Assembly (NCBI GenBank): GCA_017504735.1
Contig: JAFVQP010000201.1
Location: forward strand, 1 to 19,709
Direction of reading: 5' to 3'
Source: Clostridia bacterium
Lineage (GTDB): Bacteria > Bacillota_A > Clostridia > Christensenellales > Borkfalkiaceae
DNA: 19,709 bases
In this document: positions 6,405-16,700 of the stretch, one piece after another
Numbering within the stretch: position 1 is the first letter of the stretch
How the letters are laid out: each line of letters begins with the position of its first letter
Translations under genes and position numbers: made by a program
The notes under the pieces: model-generated
The model's database searches: none
The model's input: the letters and a program-made list of their open reading frames with translations, nothing else
What the model was told of the DNA's origin: nothing

Positions 6405-7199
6405 ATGGCTGTTTCACTTCAAAAAGCTAATTTTTGGAAACGCATTTCCGCATTTATGTTCGACATTATCGTCACGGTAATGCTGACAATGGGATTTGCG
6501 ACCGTGATCAACGTTTTTTGCGGATATGACCAAAAAGCGTCGGAGTTGAACGCCTATTATGCCCACTATGAAGAAACTTACGGGATTGACTTTGATATCA
6601 GCGAAGAAGATTTCAACAAGCTCTCCACAGAACAACAAGATGTGTACACAGAAGCAAATAAAGCCTTGCAAAACGATAAAGATTTTCAAGATGCTTATAG
6701 AGCGATTTTCAGTTTAACCATGTTGATGTACGGTGGCGGCGCGTTGCTTGCATTCCTCTTATGGTACTTTGTCATCCCTTTATTTTTTGGTTACGGGCGG
6801 ACAATGGGCAAACGCATTTTCGGCCTTGCCGTCATCCGCACCAACTGTGTCAAAGTAAGCACCCCCGTATTATTTATCCGTACCGTCATCGGTATGTACG
6901 CTATTGAAACCATGATGCCCCTCTCCCTTTTGATTATGATTGCATTTGATATGATGGGCATCGTTGGATTAATTACCATTGGGCTTTTGGGTATTTTACA
7001 ACTTTGGGTGTTGATTTCCTCAAAAACCAACTCTTCCATACACGACTTGCTCACCGACACGGTCGTTGTCGAATTTATGAGCCAGCAAATCTTTGATACG
7101 CAAGAAGATTTGATACATTTTGTTCAAGAGGAACATAATAAAAACGTTGAAAAAGCGGAATACGACCGCCTTCAAAATAATCAAATGACACAAATATAA
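6405..7199 (+). CDS. RDD family membrane protein
   Basis: This is a polytopic membrane protein of the RDD family, whose role is mostly unknown. The 264-residue product starts with the family's Arg/Asp signature segment (FWKRISAFMFDIIVTV) in the first membrane helix. It has a hydrophilic, acidic extracytoplasmic or cytoplasmic loop of roughly 60 residues, then a second helix followed by the conserved GYGRTMGKRIFGLAVIRT, and two more hydrophobic stretches. The C-terminus is polar. ATG at 6405 is preferred over 6393 because GGAG (6396-6399) lies 5 bases before it. It leads the transporter operon, 18 bases before the ATPase gene, which suggests a link to that transporter's assembly or to envelope conditions, but nothing in the sequence proves a role. 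Confidence 0.8.
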   Translation: MAVSLQKANFWKRISAFMFDIIVTVMLTMGFATVINVFCGYDQKASELNAYYAHYEETYGIDFDISEEDFNKLSTEQQDVYTEANKALQNDKDFQDAYRAIFSLTMLMYGGGALLAFLLWYFVIPLFFGYGRTMGKRIFGLAVIRTNCVKVSTPVLFIRTVIGMYAIETMMPLSLLIMIAFDMMGIVGLITIGLLGILQLWVLISSKTNSSIHDLLTDTVVVEFMSQQIFDTQEDLIHFVQEEHNKNVEKAEYDRLQNNQMTQI

Positions 7200-7217
7200 C
7201 ATGCAATAGGATGTTAT

Positions 7218-8315
7218 ATGAAAGTAGAATTGCAAAATTTGACCAAAATTTTCCCGAGCCGTAACAAAAAATCGGGAGAAGAGGTCGTTGCGGTTAACGA
7301 TTTCACCTTTACCATCCCCGATGGCAAATTGGTAGGTCTTCTTGGACCTTCCGGTTGCGGGAAAAGTACGACGCTGTACATGATCAGTGGGTTACAGCAG
7401 CCTTCGTCTGGTAAGATTTTCTTCGGCGAAGAAGACGTTACGAATTTGGCACCTGAAAACCGCGGTATCGGTTTGGTGTTCCAAAACTACGCCCTCTATC
7501 CCCACATGACTGTTAAGCAAAACATTTTGTTCCCCTTGCAAAACTTGAAGGGTGCGGACAAGCTGACCAAAGAACAAATGCTTGAACGTGCGCTTGAAGT
7601 TGCAAAATTGGTACAAATTGACGAGTTGATGGATAGAAAGCCTAGCGAATTGTCGGGTGGTCAGCAGCAACGTGTTGCTATTGCGCGCGCCCTCGTTAAA
7701 ATGCCCCGCGTATTACTTTTGGACGAACCTCTTTCCAACCTCGACGCACGTCTTAGATTGCAGACGCGTGAAGAAATTAGAAGAATTCAAAAAGAAACGG
7801 GCATCACCACCGTTTTCGTTACGCACGACCAAGAAGAAGCAATGAGCATCTCCGATATGATCGTCGTTATGAAATTGGGCGTTGTTCAACAGGTTGGTAA
7901 GCCTCAGGAAATTTACGACAGTCCTACAAACCTTTTCGTTGCGAAGTTCCTCGGTACCCCTCCCATCAACGTATTCAGTGGCCGTGTACAAAACGAACAG
8001 TTGTATCTTGGTGATAACGCTGTCCTCACCGTAAAAGGCGTTCAAGATTGCGCTGTAACGGTTGGTATCCGTCCTGAAGGCTTTATCGTGGATGAAAACG
8101 GCGCGTTGGAATGCAACCTTTCGAACATCGAAGTTATGGGTCGTGACGTAAGCGTTGTTTCCACACACGAAGCGTCTTTGAACCCTCTTGTTCGTTCTAT
8201 CATCGATGCTGACGAAGCACCCAAGACGGCTGAAAAAGTACGTTTCAGCTTAAAACCTCACAAAGTATTCCTCTTTAACTCGGAAACGGAAGAAAGAATT
8301 TACTTCGAGGTGTAA
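7218..8315 (+). CDS. ABC transporter ATPase, CUT1 / MalK-UgpC-MsmK type
   Basis: This is the cytoplasmic ATP-hydrolysing subunit of an importer. The 365-residue protein has a full nucleotide-binding domain: Walker A GPSGCGKST (43-51), Q-loop Q89, signature LSGGQ (145-149), Walker B VLLLDE (165-170) and H-loop H203. These are followed by a C-terminal ~130-residue OB-type regulatory domain like that of MalK-family ATPases. These ATPases usually energise carbohydrate importers, but the family alone does not fix the substrate. The ribosome binding site is weak (AGGA about 6 bases before ATG). The permease gene follows after 2 bases, so the two are surely co-transcribed. Confidence 0.95.
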   Translation: MKVELQNLTKIFPSRNKKSGEEVVAVNDFTFTIPDGKLVGLLGPSGCGKSTTLYMISGLQQPSSGKIFFGEEDVTNLAPENRGIGLVFQNYALYPHMTVKQNILFPLQNLKGADKLTKEQMLERALEVAKLVQIDELMDRKPSELSGGQQQRVAIARALVKMPRVLLLDEPLSNLDARLRLQTREEIRRIQKETGITTVFVTHDQEEAMSISDMIVVMKLGVVQQVGKPQEIYDSPTNLFVAKFLGTPPINVFSGRVQNEQLYLGDNAVLTVKGVQDCAVTVGIRPEGFIVDENGALECNLSNIEVMGRDVSVVSTHEASLNPLVRSIIDADEAPKTAEKVRFSLKPHKVFLFNSETEERIYFEV

Positions 8316-8317
8316 AT

Positions 8318-9475
8318 ATGATAGAAAACAAAAACTTCCCCGTTTCAGACGAAACGGAAAACCTCACCCCTATGGATAACGAGCTTATCGATGCAGTAAA
8401 AGACGACGTTACTCCTATGGACCTTGAGGAAAAGCCTAACTTTTTCAATAAAGTTTTTGTAAAAGGTTTTTGGCAAACCTTTTGCATCGCTTGGATTTAC
8501 AAAAAGCTGTGGAAAGACATCATTGTAAACAAGCTCAAATTTGATAAATGGAAAGGTTGGATTTATTTATTACCCGTATTGGTATTGATTGCAATCTTTA
8601 CCATTTGGCCCATCATCAATACTGTGCGTATTGCCTTCTTAAACGGCTACAGTAACCTTGGTGAAATCGGTGGCGAAACCTATTCGTTTGGTATTGCAAA
8701 CTTTGTTGACGTTATCAAATACGATACCGAATTTGCAACCGCAATGAAAAACACCGTTTTACTTTGCGTACTTACCGTTCCTCTCTCAACAGCAATCGCA
8801 TTGTTGATTTCGGTATGCTTAAACGCAATTAAACCTTTGCAAAAATTCTTGCAGACCATCTTCTTCTTGCCCTACGTAACCAACTCGTTGGCGATTGGTA
8901 TGGTATTCGCGGTAATGTTCGACATCATCGGTCTTCGTCTTGGTACGAGAAACCCCTACATCGAAACCGCAGGTATCATCAATACCTTCCTTGGTTATCT
9001 TGGCGTTGGCCCTATCAACTGGATTGATACTGGTTCGACCTATGGCGCAAAATTGACCGTTATGGTTATATATATTGTATGGAATGCATTGCCCTTCAAA
9101 ATTCTTGTACTTTTGGGTGGTTTGCAAAGCGTAAACAAACAATATTACGACGCTGCAAAAATTGACGGCGCATCCCGCAGCCGCATTTTCTTCCGTGTAA
9201 CCGTACCCCTTTTGTCCCCTATGATTGCATACGTAGTTATCACGGGCTTCATCGGCGGTTTCAAGGAATATACGAGCGTTGTTGGTATTTTCGGCGATAA
9301 GATGGGGCCTGTTGGTCAAGTTGGCAGTATGCAAACCATGGTTGGTTTGATTTATAAAGCCCTTGAAAACGACAAGGCCGGCCGTGCGAGTGCGGCAGCA
9401 TTGATTTTGTTTGCCATTATCTTTGTTGTAACGATGATTAACTTGCGTGTCAGCAAGAAGAGAACGCATTATTAA
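8318..9475 (+). CDS. ABC transporter permease, MalF/UgpA type
   Basis: This is one of two membrane subunits of the importer. The 385-residue protein has an ~80-residue cytoplasmic N-terminal extension, then about six hydrophobic segments starting near residue 81, and an EAA loop that docks on the ATPase (YYDAAKIDGASRSRIFF, from about residue 277). The extension's residues 4-38 align without gaps to the same residues of the next permease (19 of 35 identical), which is unusual for the two halves of a heterodimer. The gene starts 2 bases after the ATPase stop and ends 12 bases before the second permease. Confidence 0.93.
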   Translation: MIENKNFPVSDETENLTPMDNELIDAVKDDVTPMDLEEKPNFFNKVFVKGFWQTFCIAWIYKKLWKDIIVNKLKFDKWKGWIYLLPVLVLIAIFTIWPIINTVRIAFLNGYSNLGEIGGETYSFGIANFVDVIKYDTEFATAMKNTVLLCVLTVPLSTAIALLISVCLNAIKPLQKFLQTIFFLPYVTNSLAIGMVFAVMFDIIGLRLGTRNPYIETAGIINTFLGYLGVGPINWIDTGSTYGAKLTVMVIYIVWNALPFKILVLLGGLQSVNKQYYDAAKIDGASRSRIFFRVTVPLLSPMIAYVVITGFIGGFKEYTSVVGIFGDKMGPVGQVGSMQTMVGLIYKALENDKAGRASAAALILFAIIFVVTMINLRVSKKRTHY

Positions 9476-9487
9476 GGAGGCATAAAT

Positions 9488-10513
9488 ATGGAAGAGAATG
9501 AAAACATGACTGTTTCTAACGAAACGGAAAATCTTAACCTTGTAGATGATGACCTCCTTGATGCAGTAAAAGAAGATCCCACGGCGGAAGAGCTTGGCGA
9601 AAACGAAAATGGTAGCGCGCTTGTTGCAGGTGTCATGCAAGAAAAAGACATGCAACAGGTTACGGCAAAACAGCGCGTTATGAAGATTTTGGTGCAAGTT
9701 GGCCTCTATCTTTTCCTCGGCGTTATGGCATTGATCGTTTTATTCCCCTTCTACTGGATGATTATTTCCTCCTTGAAGACCTTGGACGAATACGAACTCC
9801 GTAACCCCACCTTCTTCCCCAACGAATTTCATTTCCAAAACTATGCAAACGCTTTCTCGAAAGCAAACATGGGTAGATTGTTCTTGAACACCCTTTACGT
9901 AGGTGTCGTATCCACCTTGCTTTCGTTGGTTATTACCATTCTTGCGGCATTTGCATTCTCTAGATTGGAATTTAAAGGGAAAAACGTGTTGTTCGCATTC
10001 TTGCTTGCAACAATGATGATCCCTGGTGAACTTTTCACCATCACCAACTACATTACGGTAAATCGTTTGGATTGGATGAACACTTACACGGTATTGATTG
10101 TTCCTTTCCTTGTCAGCGTCTTCTATATATATTTATTGAAGCAAAACTTCCAACAAATCCCCAACGAATTGTATTTGGCGGCGAAGATTGACGGGACGAA
10201 CGACTTTAAATATCTTTGTAAAGTAATGATTCCTTTGGCCCTTCCTACGATTATCTCCATCACGATTTTGAAAATGATGGGTTCGTGGAACAGCTACATG
10301 TGGCCTAAGCTCGTTGCAAACGACGATTTGCACAAGTTGATTACCAACGGTTTGCGTGAAATGGATTTCTCGGAAGACGGCAACCAAGGCCGTATCGACT
10401 ACCCTCGTCAGATGGCGGCGGTTACGATGGTATCCATCCCCTTGTTCCTCGTGTTTGTATTCCTTCGTAAGTACATCATGAAGGGCGTTTCTAGAAGCGG
10501 TATTAAGGGTTAA
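9488..10513 (+). CDS. ABC transporter permease, MalG/UgpE type
   Basis: This is the second membrane subunit. The 341-residue protein begins with an acidic extension of about 55 residues that mirrors the one on the preceding permease (VSNETENL, then LLDAVKED). About six membrane segments follow, with an EAA loop near residues 226-252 (ELYLAAKIDGTNDF). The end RKYIMKGVSRSGIKG is typical of MalG-like permeases, whose C-terminal tail contacts the ATPases. A strong AAGGAGG lies ahead of ATG 9488. The solute-binding protein gene follows after 42 bases. Confidence 0.93.
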   Translation: MEENENMTVSNETENLNLVDDDLLDAVKEDPTAEELGENENGSALVAGVMQEKDMQQVTAKQRVMKILVQVGLYLFLGVMALIVLFPFYWMIISSLKTLDEYELRNPTFFPNEFHFQNYANAFSKANMGRLFLNTLYVGVVSTLLSLVITILAAFAFSRLEFKGKNVLFAFLLATMMIPGELFTITNYITVNRLDWMNTYTVLIVPFLVSVFYIYLLKQNFQQIPNELYLAAKIDGTNDFKYLCKVMIPLALPTIISITILKMMGSWNSYMWPKLVANDDLHKLITNGLREMDFSEDGNQGRIDYPRQMAAVTMVSIPLFLVFVFLRKYIMKGVSRSGIKG

Positions 10514-10555
10514 TCCCCTAATGAAATTGAAAAAATATTTAAGGAGAACAATATT

Positions 10556-12088
10556 ATGAACAAAATGACCAAGAAGATTCTTGCATTTGCATCACTTCTT
10601 ACGTTGTTACCCAGCGCAGTTGCCTGCGGTGGCTTATGTGGCACCGGCAATGGTACCAGCGACGTAGAGCTTACAAAAGGCTTCTGGGCTGAACTCGCAC
10701 AAACTTCCGTTGGTGGCGGCAGCAGCAGCGGCAAAGTTGACTACACTGGCGACGTAAAAATCAACGGTGATCCCTCCGCAGCAGTAGCATACGACGGCAG
10801 CAAAGTTACCGTTACCTTCTACCACACGATGGGTCAGAAGTTGCAGGAAGTATTGAACGCTTGGATCCCTGAATTCAACAAACAATATCCCAACATCACG
10901 ATCGAACACAAACAGCAAGGTAGCTACGACGACCTTCGTAAACAAATCACGACCGAATTGAACGGTGGTAACTCCCCTTCCATGGCATACTGCTACCCTG
11001 ACCACGTTGCACTTTACAACAAATCGCGTGCAGTTGCTACGTTGGACGATTTCATCGCAAGTGAAACGATGGGTCTTGGTCAAGAAACTGCAAACGAATT
11101 CGTTCGTGGTTACTATGAAGAAGGCCGCGCATACGGCGATGGCAAGATGTACACCCTTCCTTACTCGAAATCGACGGAAGTTTTGTACTACAACAAGACG
11201 TTCTTCAATAAGCACGGCTTGGCAGTACCTACCACTTGGGATCAAATGGAAACGGTTATGGAACAGATCATCGCAATCGACCCCATCGCAGTTCCTCTTG
11301 GTTATGACTCTGAAGCAAACTGGTTCATCACGATGTGTGAACAGTTGAACACCCCTTACACGACTGCTACCGAAGGTCAGAAGTTCACCTATGACGTTAG
11401 CACGAACCACGAATTTGTTGGTCGTTTGAGAGAATGGTATCAAAATGGTTGGGTAACCACCGAAGAAATCTACGGCGCTTACACGTCCGACCTCTTCACA
11501 CAGACCGATCCTACGCAGGCTAAGTCCTATATGTGTATTGGTTCGTCCGCAGGTGCATCCTATCAGTGTCCCGATCCTTTCACCGATGAAAACGGTCAGG
11601 TTTCCTATCCCTTCGAAGTAGGCGTTGCATTGCCTCCTCAGATTAACCCTGAAGCACCTAAGGTAATTTCCCAAGGTCCTTCCCTTTGCATGTTCAAGAA
11701 GAGCGCACAAGAAATGGCAGCTACTTGGTTGTTCATGAAGTTCCTTACGACGAACGCTGGTTTGCAGGCAAACTTCTCCGCAACCTCTGGTTACGCACCC
11801 GTAATCAAGAACCTTGACAAGAAGCACGAAGGCTACGCAACGACGTTGGCAACCGCTGACAGCAACGCAAACCTTCAGGCTACCTGCGTTAAGCAGTGTT
11901 TGAACCAAGAAGATGCGATGTTCGTATCCCCTGCATTCGTAGGTTCTTCCGGTGCACGTGAAGAAGTTGGTATCTTGATTCAGAACTGCTTCGTAAACAG
12001 CCCTGCAAACGGTCAGTCCGCTGCTGATTTCATCAAAGAACAGTTCAAGGCAAGCGTTGACAAACTTAAGTACGAATACGGTGCATAA
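10556..12088 (+). CDS. ABC transporter solute-binding lipoprotein (CUT1 type)
   Basis: This is the extracellular ligand-binding subunit of the importer. The 510-residue protein has a basic, hydrophobic signal ending SAVAC (C24 likely lipidated; the -3 residue is Ala rather than the usual Leu), then a Gly/Ser-rich linker to about residue 60. The folded domain of about 430 residues follows, with family 1/8 binding-protein features: VTFYHTMG near its start, EFNKQYPNITIE, LPYSKSTEVLYYNKTFF and a late TWLFMKFL segment. ATG 10556 has AAGGAG 9 bases upstream. Codons for Asn, Phe, Tyr and Ile mostly end in C, which suggests high expression. The ligand cannot be read from sequence; the neighbours argue for products of nucleic-acid digestion, but oligosaccharides are the default for the family. 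Confidence 0.92.
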   Translation: MNKMTKKILAFASLLTLLPSAVACGGLCGTGNGTSDVELTKGFWAELAQTSVGGGSSSGKVDYTGDVKINGDPSAAVAYDGSKVTVTFYHTMGQKLQEVLNAWIPEFNKQYPNITIEHKQQGSYDDLRKQITTELNGGNSPSMAYCYPDHVALYNKSRAVATLDDFIASETMGLGQETANEFVRGYYEEGRAYGDGKMYTLPYSKSTEVLYYNKTFFNKHGLAVPTTWDQMETVMEQIIAIDPIAVPLGYDSEANWFITMCEQLNTPYTTATEGQKFTYDVSTNHEFVGRLREWYQNGWVTTEEIYGAYTSDLFTQTDPTQAKSYMCIGSSAGASYQCPDPFTDENGQVSYPFEVGVALPPQINPEAPKVISQGPSLCMFKKSAQEMAATWLFMKFLTTNAGLQANFSATSGYAPVIKNLDKKHEGYATTLATADSNANLQATCVKQCLNQEDAMFVSPAFVGSSGAREEVGILIQNCFVNSPANGQSAADFIKEQFKASVDKLKYEYGA

Positions 12089-12117
12089 GAAAATCCTTAT
12101 TTAAGGTAATTATCCCT

Positions 12118-13680
12118 ATGAAAAAATCTATTTTATCTTTAATCTTAGCGTGTGCTTGCACGTTTGGTTTGGTTGTAGCAAACCGCAGCGTTGCTTCTTC
12201 GGAAGTAACGCCTGCGGCAGCAGCCGAAGCAGTAGAAGTTATTGACTATGCTGCCCAAGTTCAACTCGACTTGAACGGTAATTCTCAAACACTTCAAAAC
12301 GCAAAAGTTAAAACGTTCATTGACGGTGATACAACTCACTTCTTCGCAGCTGATTTCCCTAACGGCGTATTGAAGGCAAGATATGCAGCTGTAAACACCC
12401 CCGAATCGACGGGTAAGTTGGAAGAATGGGGTAAAAAAGCCTCTAAATTCACCCAAGAAAAATTGTCTACCGCAACCTCTATCATTGTAGAATCGGAAGA
12501 CGCAGTATTTACCCCCGACTCTACGGGCGATAGATACATCTCTTGGATTTGGTACAAAGCCCCTGGCGCGACCACCTATCGTAACCTCAACATTGAATTG
12601 TTGCAGGAAGGTCTCGGCCGCGGTTCTAGCGCGCTTACCAGCCGTTATGGTGAAATTGCCTCTGCGGCGATTGCACAGGCAAACGCATTGGAATTGCACG
12701 TATATGGCCCTAAGGGCGTTGACCCCGACTTCTACTACGGCGAATCCATTGAAATGGATCTTAAGGAACTTCGTTTGAACCTTGCTAAATACAGCGGTAA
12801 ACGTGTTGCTTTTGAAGGTATCGTTTCCTATTACGTAAACCAAGGTGTTTACGTAGAAGATTTTGACGAAGAAACCCAGATGTATTACGGTATCTACGTA
12901 TATTATGGTTTCACCTCGATTTCTTCGCAAGGTGTAGGCGTATTGTCCATCGGTAACAAAGTACGTGTTACGGGCGTTGTGCAATACTACGAAGCAGGCG
13001 GTTCGTACCAGGTTTCCGACTTGAAGTATAACCCCTACATTCCTTCTGCTGATGATATCCGCTTGATTGAAAAAGGATACGCTGCGGCAAACGTAGAATT
13101 GACGCCTTCCGAGTTCAACAAGAAGATTGCCATTGACATTACGACCGAATCGACCGATGCGGATGGTAACGTTACCACGGAAACCACGACCAAGTTGATG
13201 CCTTATGCAGAGCTTGCCATGAATACTTCCGTTGCAATGAAAGGTCTTAAAGTTAAAGACGTTTATACCACCGACAACGGCGGCAACAACGACGGCGCAA
13301 TGACCTTGACCTGCGAAGCAAACGGTCAAACGGTAAAGGTACGTACCGTTGTTTTGAAGGATTCTGCTGGCAATATGGCTACGGAAGATATGTTGAAAGG
13401 TAAAACCATCGACGTAACGGGCGTTATCGACAGCTTTAACGGCGAATATCAAATCAAAATTATCTCTTTGGCAGGTATCCTTGTAGAAGGCGAATCCTTA
13501 TTCCCTCCTGTAGAAAAACCTGAACCCCCTGTAGAAGAATCTACGGATACGACGTCGGAAACGACCTCGGATACAACCTCTAGCAATGCAGGTCTTGGCT
13601 GTATGGGTGTAATTGCTGCCCCTGCCCTTTTGCCTGTCCTTGCTGCTGCAGTTGTATTGCTCAAAAAACGTGAAAATTAA
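12118..13680 (+). CDS. Secreted SNase-like nuclease with OB-type domains and C-terminal membrane anchor
   Basis: This is probably a surface-held nuclease cutting DNA and/or RNA. The 520-residue protein has a signal peptide (1-~28) and a thermonuclease-like domain at about 40-200. Expected active-site residues are D71 in FIDGDT, R88, T94 and E96 in RYAAVNTPES, and R139. The position of S. aureus nuclease Asp40 (a calcium ligand) is N93 here, so metal binding may differ. Two OB-like domains follow (about 210-320 and 325-460), then a Pro/Glu/Thr/Ser linker. The end is a C-terminal Gly-Cys motif (C495), a hydrophobic helix and KKREN, resembling a membrane anchor or sorting tail. It starts 29 bases after the binding-protein gene with only a weak ribosome site, and is probably in the same transcript. 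Confidence 0.85.
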   Translation: MKKSILSLILACACTFGLVVANRSVASSEVTPAAAAEAVEVIDYAAQVQLDLNGNSQTLQNAKVKTFIDGDTTHFFAADFPNGVLKARYAAVNTPESTGKLEEWGKKASKFTQEKLSTATSIIVESEDAVFTPDSTGDRYISWIWYKAPGATTYRNLNIELLQEGLGRGSSALTSRYGEIASAAIAQANALELHVYGPKGVDPDFYYGESIEMDLKELRLNLAKYSGKRVAFEGIVSYYVNQGVYVEDFDEETQMYYGIYVYYGFTSISSQGVGVLSIGNKVRVTGVVQYYEAGGSYQVSDLKYNPYIPSADDIRLIEKGYAAANVELTPSEFNKKIAIDITTESTDADGNVTTETTTKLMPYAELAMNTSVAMKGLKVKDVYTTDNGGNNDGAMTLTCEANGQTVKVRTVVLKDSAGNMATEDMLKGKTIDVTGVIDSFNGEYQIKIISLAGILVEGESLFPPVEKPEPPVEESTDTTSETTSDTTSSNAGLGCMGVIAAPALLPVLAAAVVLLKKREN

Positions 13681-13711
13681 TTAAAAAAAATTTATATAAG
13701 GAGAAAAACTT

Positions 13712-16700
13712 ATGAAAAAAATCATCCCTGGCCTTCTTTCTATGTTGTTGTGCCTTGGTATGGCTACTGGCTGTGACGCAGTAAAAGAAAAACTGCCCGA
13801 CGTCAAATTGCCTGGTTTCTTGGAAAATATTCTTGGTAAAGAATCTGCTTCCAGCGAAGAAGACACGGCATCTAAATCCACGCCTGATAGCTCCACACCT
13901 GACGATAGCTCGGAAGAACCCCCTGCACTCCACGCACACGAACAGGATTTGAAAGACGTTAAAGAATACCTTCAGGGTATCGTTAACGAAATGTCGTTGG
14001 AAACGCGTAAAGAATTCAAGCTTATCAACAGCTATGCATTCTTCGGCGAAACCGCTAAGTATGACATTGCTTGGTCGGTTAACGTAGAAGGTATCACCAT
14101 CGTTGAAGGTGAAACGGAAGACACCGTTAAAATTGGTGAATTCGCAGAAGATACTCCCTTCGTTTTAACCGCAACGATCACCGATCCCGAAGGCTGCCAC
14201 ACCACGACGGCTACCTTTGACGGGATCGCATTGAAGGCATTGAGCCTTGTGCCTACGATGATTTCTGCAAAACCTGTAGAAAACACCGCTTATAAGCTTT
14301 ACGTTTATCAGCAGACTTTGGCTAAAGACCTCTACTTCAATGGTTATGACAAGGCTGCTACATACTACTTCGGTACGACCGAAAACTACGAAGAAGCAGT
14401 TGACGTTTATGCTGAATACATCGAAGGCAGCGACAACTTCTACTTGACCTTCACGTATGAAGGCGTTAAGAAGTACATCGGTGTTAGATTGAGCGAAGAC
14501 AAAGCACACGACAACATCGTTGCTACCACCGAACCTGTATCCAGCTTCTTCTGGAATGAAGAACTTCAAACCGTTTGTACGCATCTTGACGAAAACAAGA
14601 ACGGCGAAGCTGCTGACTACTACATGGGTAACTACAGCAATAAAGATACCATTAGTATGTCCATGACTTCTTACGCTTCTACCAGCAACGTTGGTGGCTT
14701 GGTTACGATGGTTGACAAGAACCAGTTCACCCCTGCTGTTAAGGTTGCTACCGAATTGGAAAGACTTTCCGTTAAGACGACCTTCGTTGGCGCTGACAGC
14801 TACGACCTTCCTACCTCTGGTGTAGTTTACTCTGACGTAGCTATTAGCTGGGAAGTTGTAAGCGGTGAAAGCGTAGCTATTGCAGACGGCAAACTTACGA
14901 CGACCGCTCCTGCAGCTGATACGTCGGCTGTTATTAAAGCTACCCTTACCTGCGGCGACGTTACCGAAACGAAAGAATTCACCATCGCTGTAAAAGCTGA
15001 AACGGAAGGCCCTGCTGCAATCCTTAACCAGCTCTACGCTTTGGCTGATAATGAACAAGTTACCGGCGAATTCACCTTGACGGGTAAGATTACCGCTTTG
15101 GATAACTACAGCAACCCTACCATCGTGGTTGACGGTTATGAAAATATGCCCGTTTACTGCTACAGATTGTCTGTTACCAACGCGATTGGCGAATACATCA
15201 CCGTAACGGCTACCACCATGAAGAACTACGGCGGTACGTATGAATTTATGAACTGTACGTTGGTTACTGAAGGCGGTAATGAAGGCGAAACGACCGAACT
15301 TCCTGCAGATGGTTCTACGTTGACGATTGACGAAGTTCTCGCATTGACCTATACTGGCGATACGGCCAACAAATACTACGTAACCGGTACCGTTAAAGAA
15401 GTATATAACACCACCTATGGTAATATGTACATCACGGACGAAGATGGTACTGAATTGACCGTTTATGGTACGTACAACGCTGATGGTACGCTTAGATTTG
15501 ACGCAATGGATGCAGCTGCTCAACCTAAGGCTGGCGACATCGTTAAATTCTACTCCATCCTTTCTTCCTACAATGGTAAGAACCAGTTGAAGAACGCTTG
15601 GATCATGGAAGTTACCCCTGGTCAAGGCGGTAGTGAAGGCGGCAACGAAGGCGAAGGCGAAACCCCTTCCACCCCTTCCGAAGTTGTAAAGGCTACTGGT
15701 GATTCCTTCACCATCGAATCTTATGCAACGGCTAACGCTTGGGCAAACAGCACCCTTTATGCAACCATCGAACACGAATTCTACACGATTACCGCTTCTG
15801 GTACGCCCGTTGGCGACTGGGGTCTTAACTCTGGTAAATACTACACGAGCGGTCAAAGCTGGAGAATTTACCAAAATGAATCCCCTGCTGTTACCTTTAC
15901 GGCAGTAGAAGGCAAGACCATTGCTACCATTAAAGTTACCTATGCTATCAAAAATGGCGGTATCCTTACTTTCAATGGCACAAACTACGAATCTGATGCA
16001 CTTATCACCGTAAATGCAGCAACCGCAACCTTTGGCGTTGGTCAAACGGGTACTGCAACCAACGGTCAAGTACAAATCACGGCTATCGAAGTTCTCTTCG
16101 CAGAAGAAGCACCTGCAACCTACACCTTGACGTTGATGAATGGTAACCCTAGAATGGGCGGCACCATGGAAACGTTTGAATACGAAGAAGGCGCTAAGCT
16201 TGACCTCGCTCCCCTTACCGCTGACGGCAAGACCTTCCTTGGCTGGTTTGCTACGGACGACGCAGGCGAATACGTTGCAGCTCCTGAAACGATGCCCGCT
16301 GAAGCAGTTGCTTTGTTCGCAGTTTGGGAAGTTACCGCTTACACCGTAACGTTTGTAAATGGTGAAGAAACCACGTCCGTTAAATTCGGCGTTGAATACG
16401 ATTTCGCAAACGGTATCGAAGCTACTGTAAACGAACTTAGCTACGTTTTGGCAGACAACCTTCCCGAAGGCTATATGTTCCAGGAAATGGTACCTGAAAC
16501 GTTCGAATTGAAGGATTACACCTTCACGATTGTTGAAATCCCCCCTACACTTTACACCCTTACGTTGGTAAATGGTGAAAATCCTCGCGTTCCTGGCGCA
16601 GTAACCACCTCTGAGCTTGTTGAAGGTGCTACGCTTGAACTCCCTGTACTTGAAGCTGAAGGCAAAACCTTCAAAGGCTGGTACTTGGTTGACCTCGCTA

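Noticed and set aside
10634..11908. Open frame of 424 codons on the minus strand
   Set aside because: It is antisense to the solute-binding protein gene, rich in Cys/Arg/Val as expected of a shadow frame, and has no recognisable domain.
12145..13452. Open frame of 435 codons on the minus strand
   Set aside because: It is antisense to the SNase-like gene and has no supporting signals.
14165..16075. Long open frame (636 codons) on the minus strand
   Set aside because: It lies wholly antisense to the large lipoprotein gene, shows no family features and no promoter or ribosome site, and arises from that gene's biased codon use.
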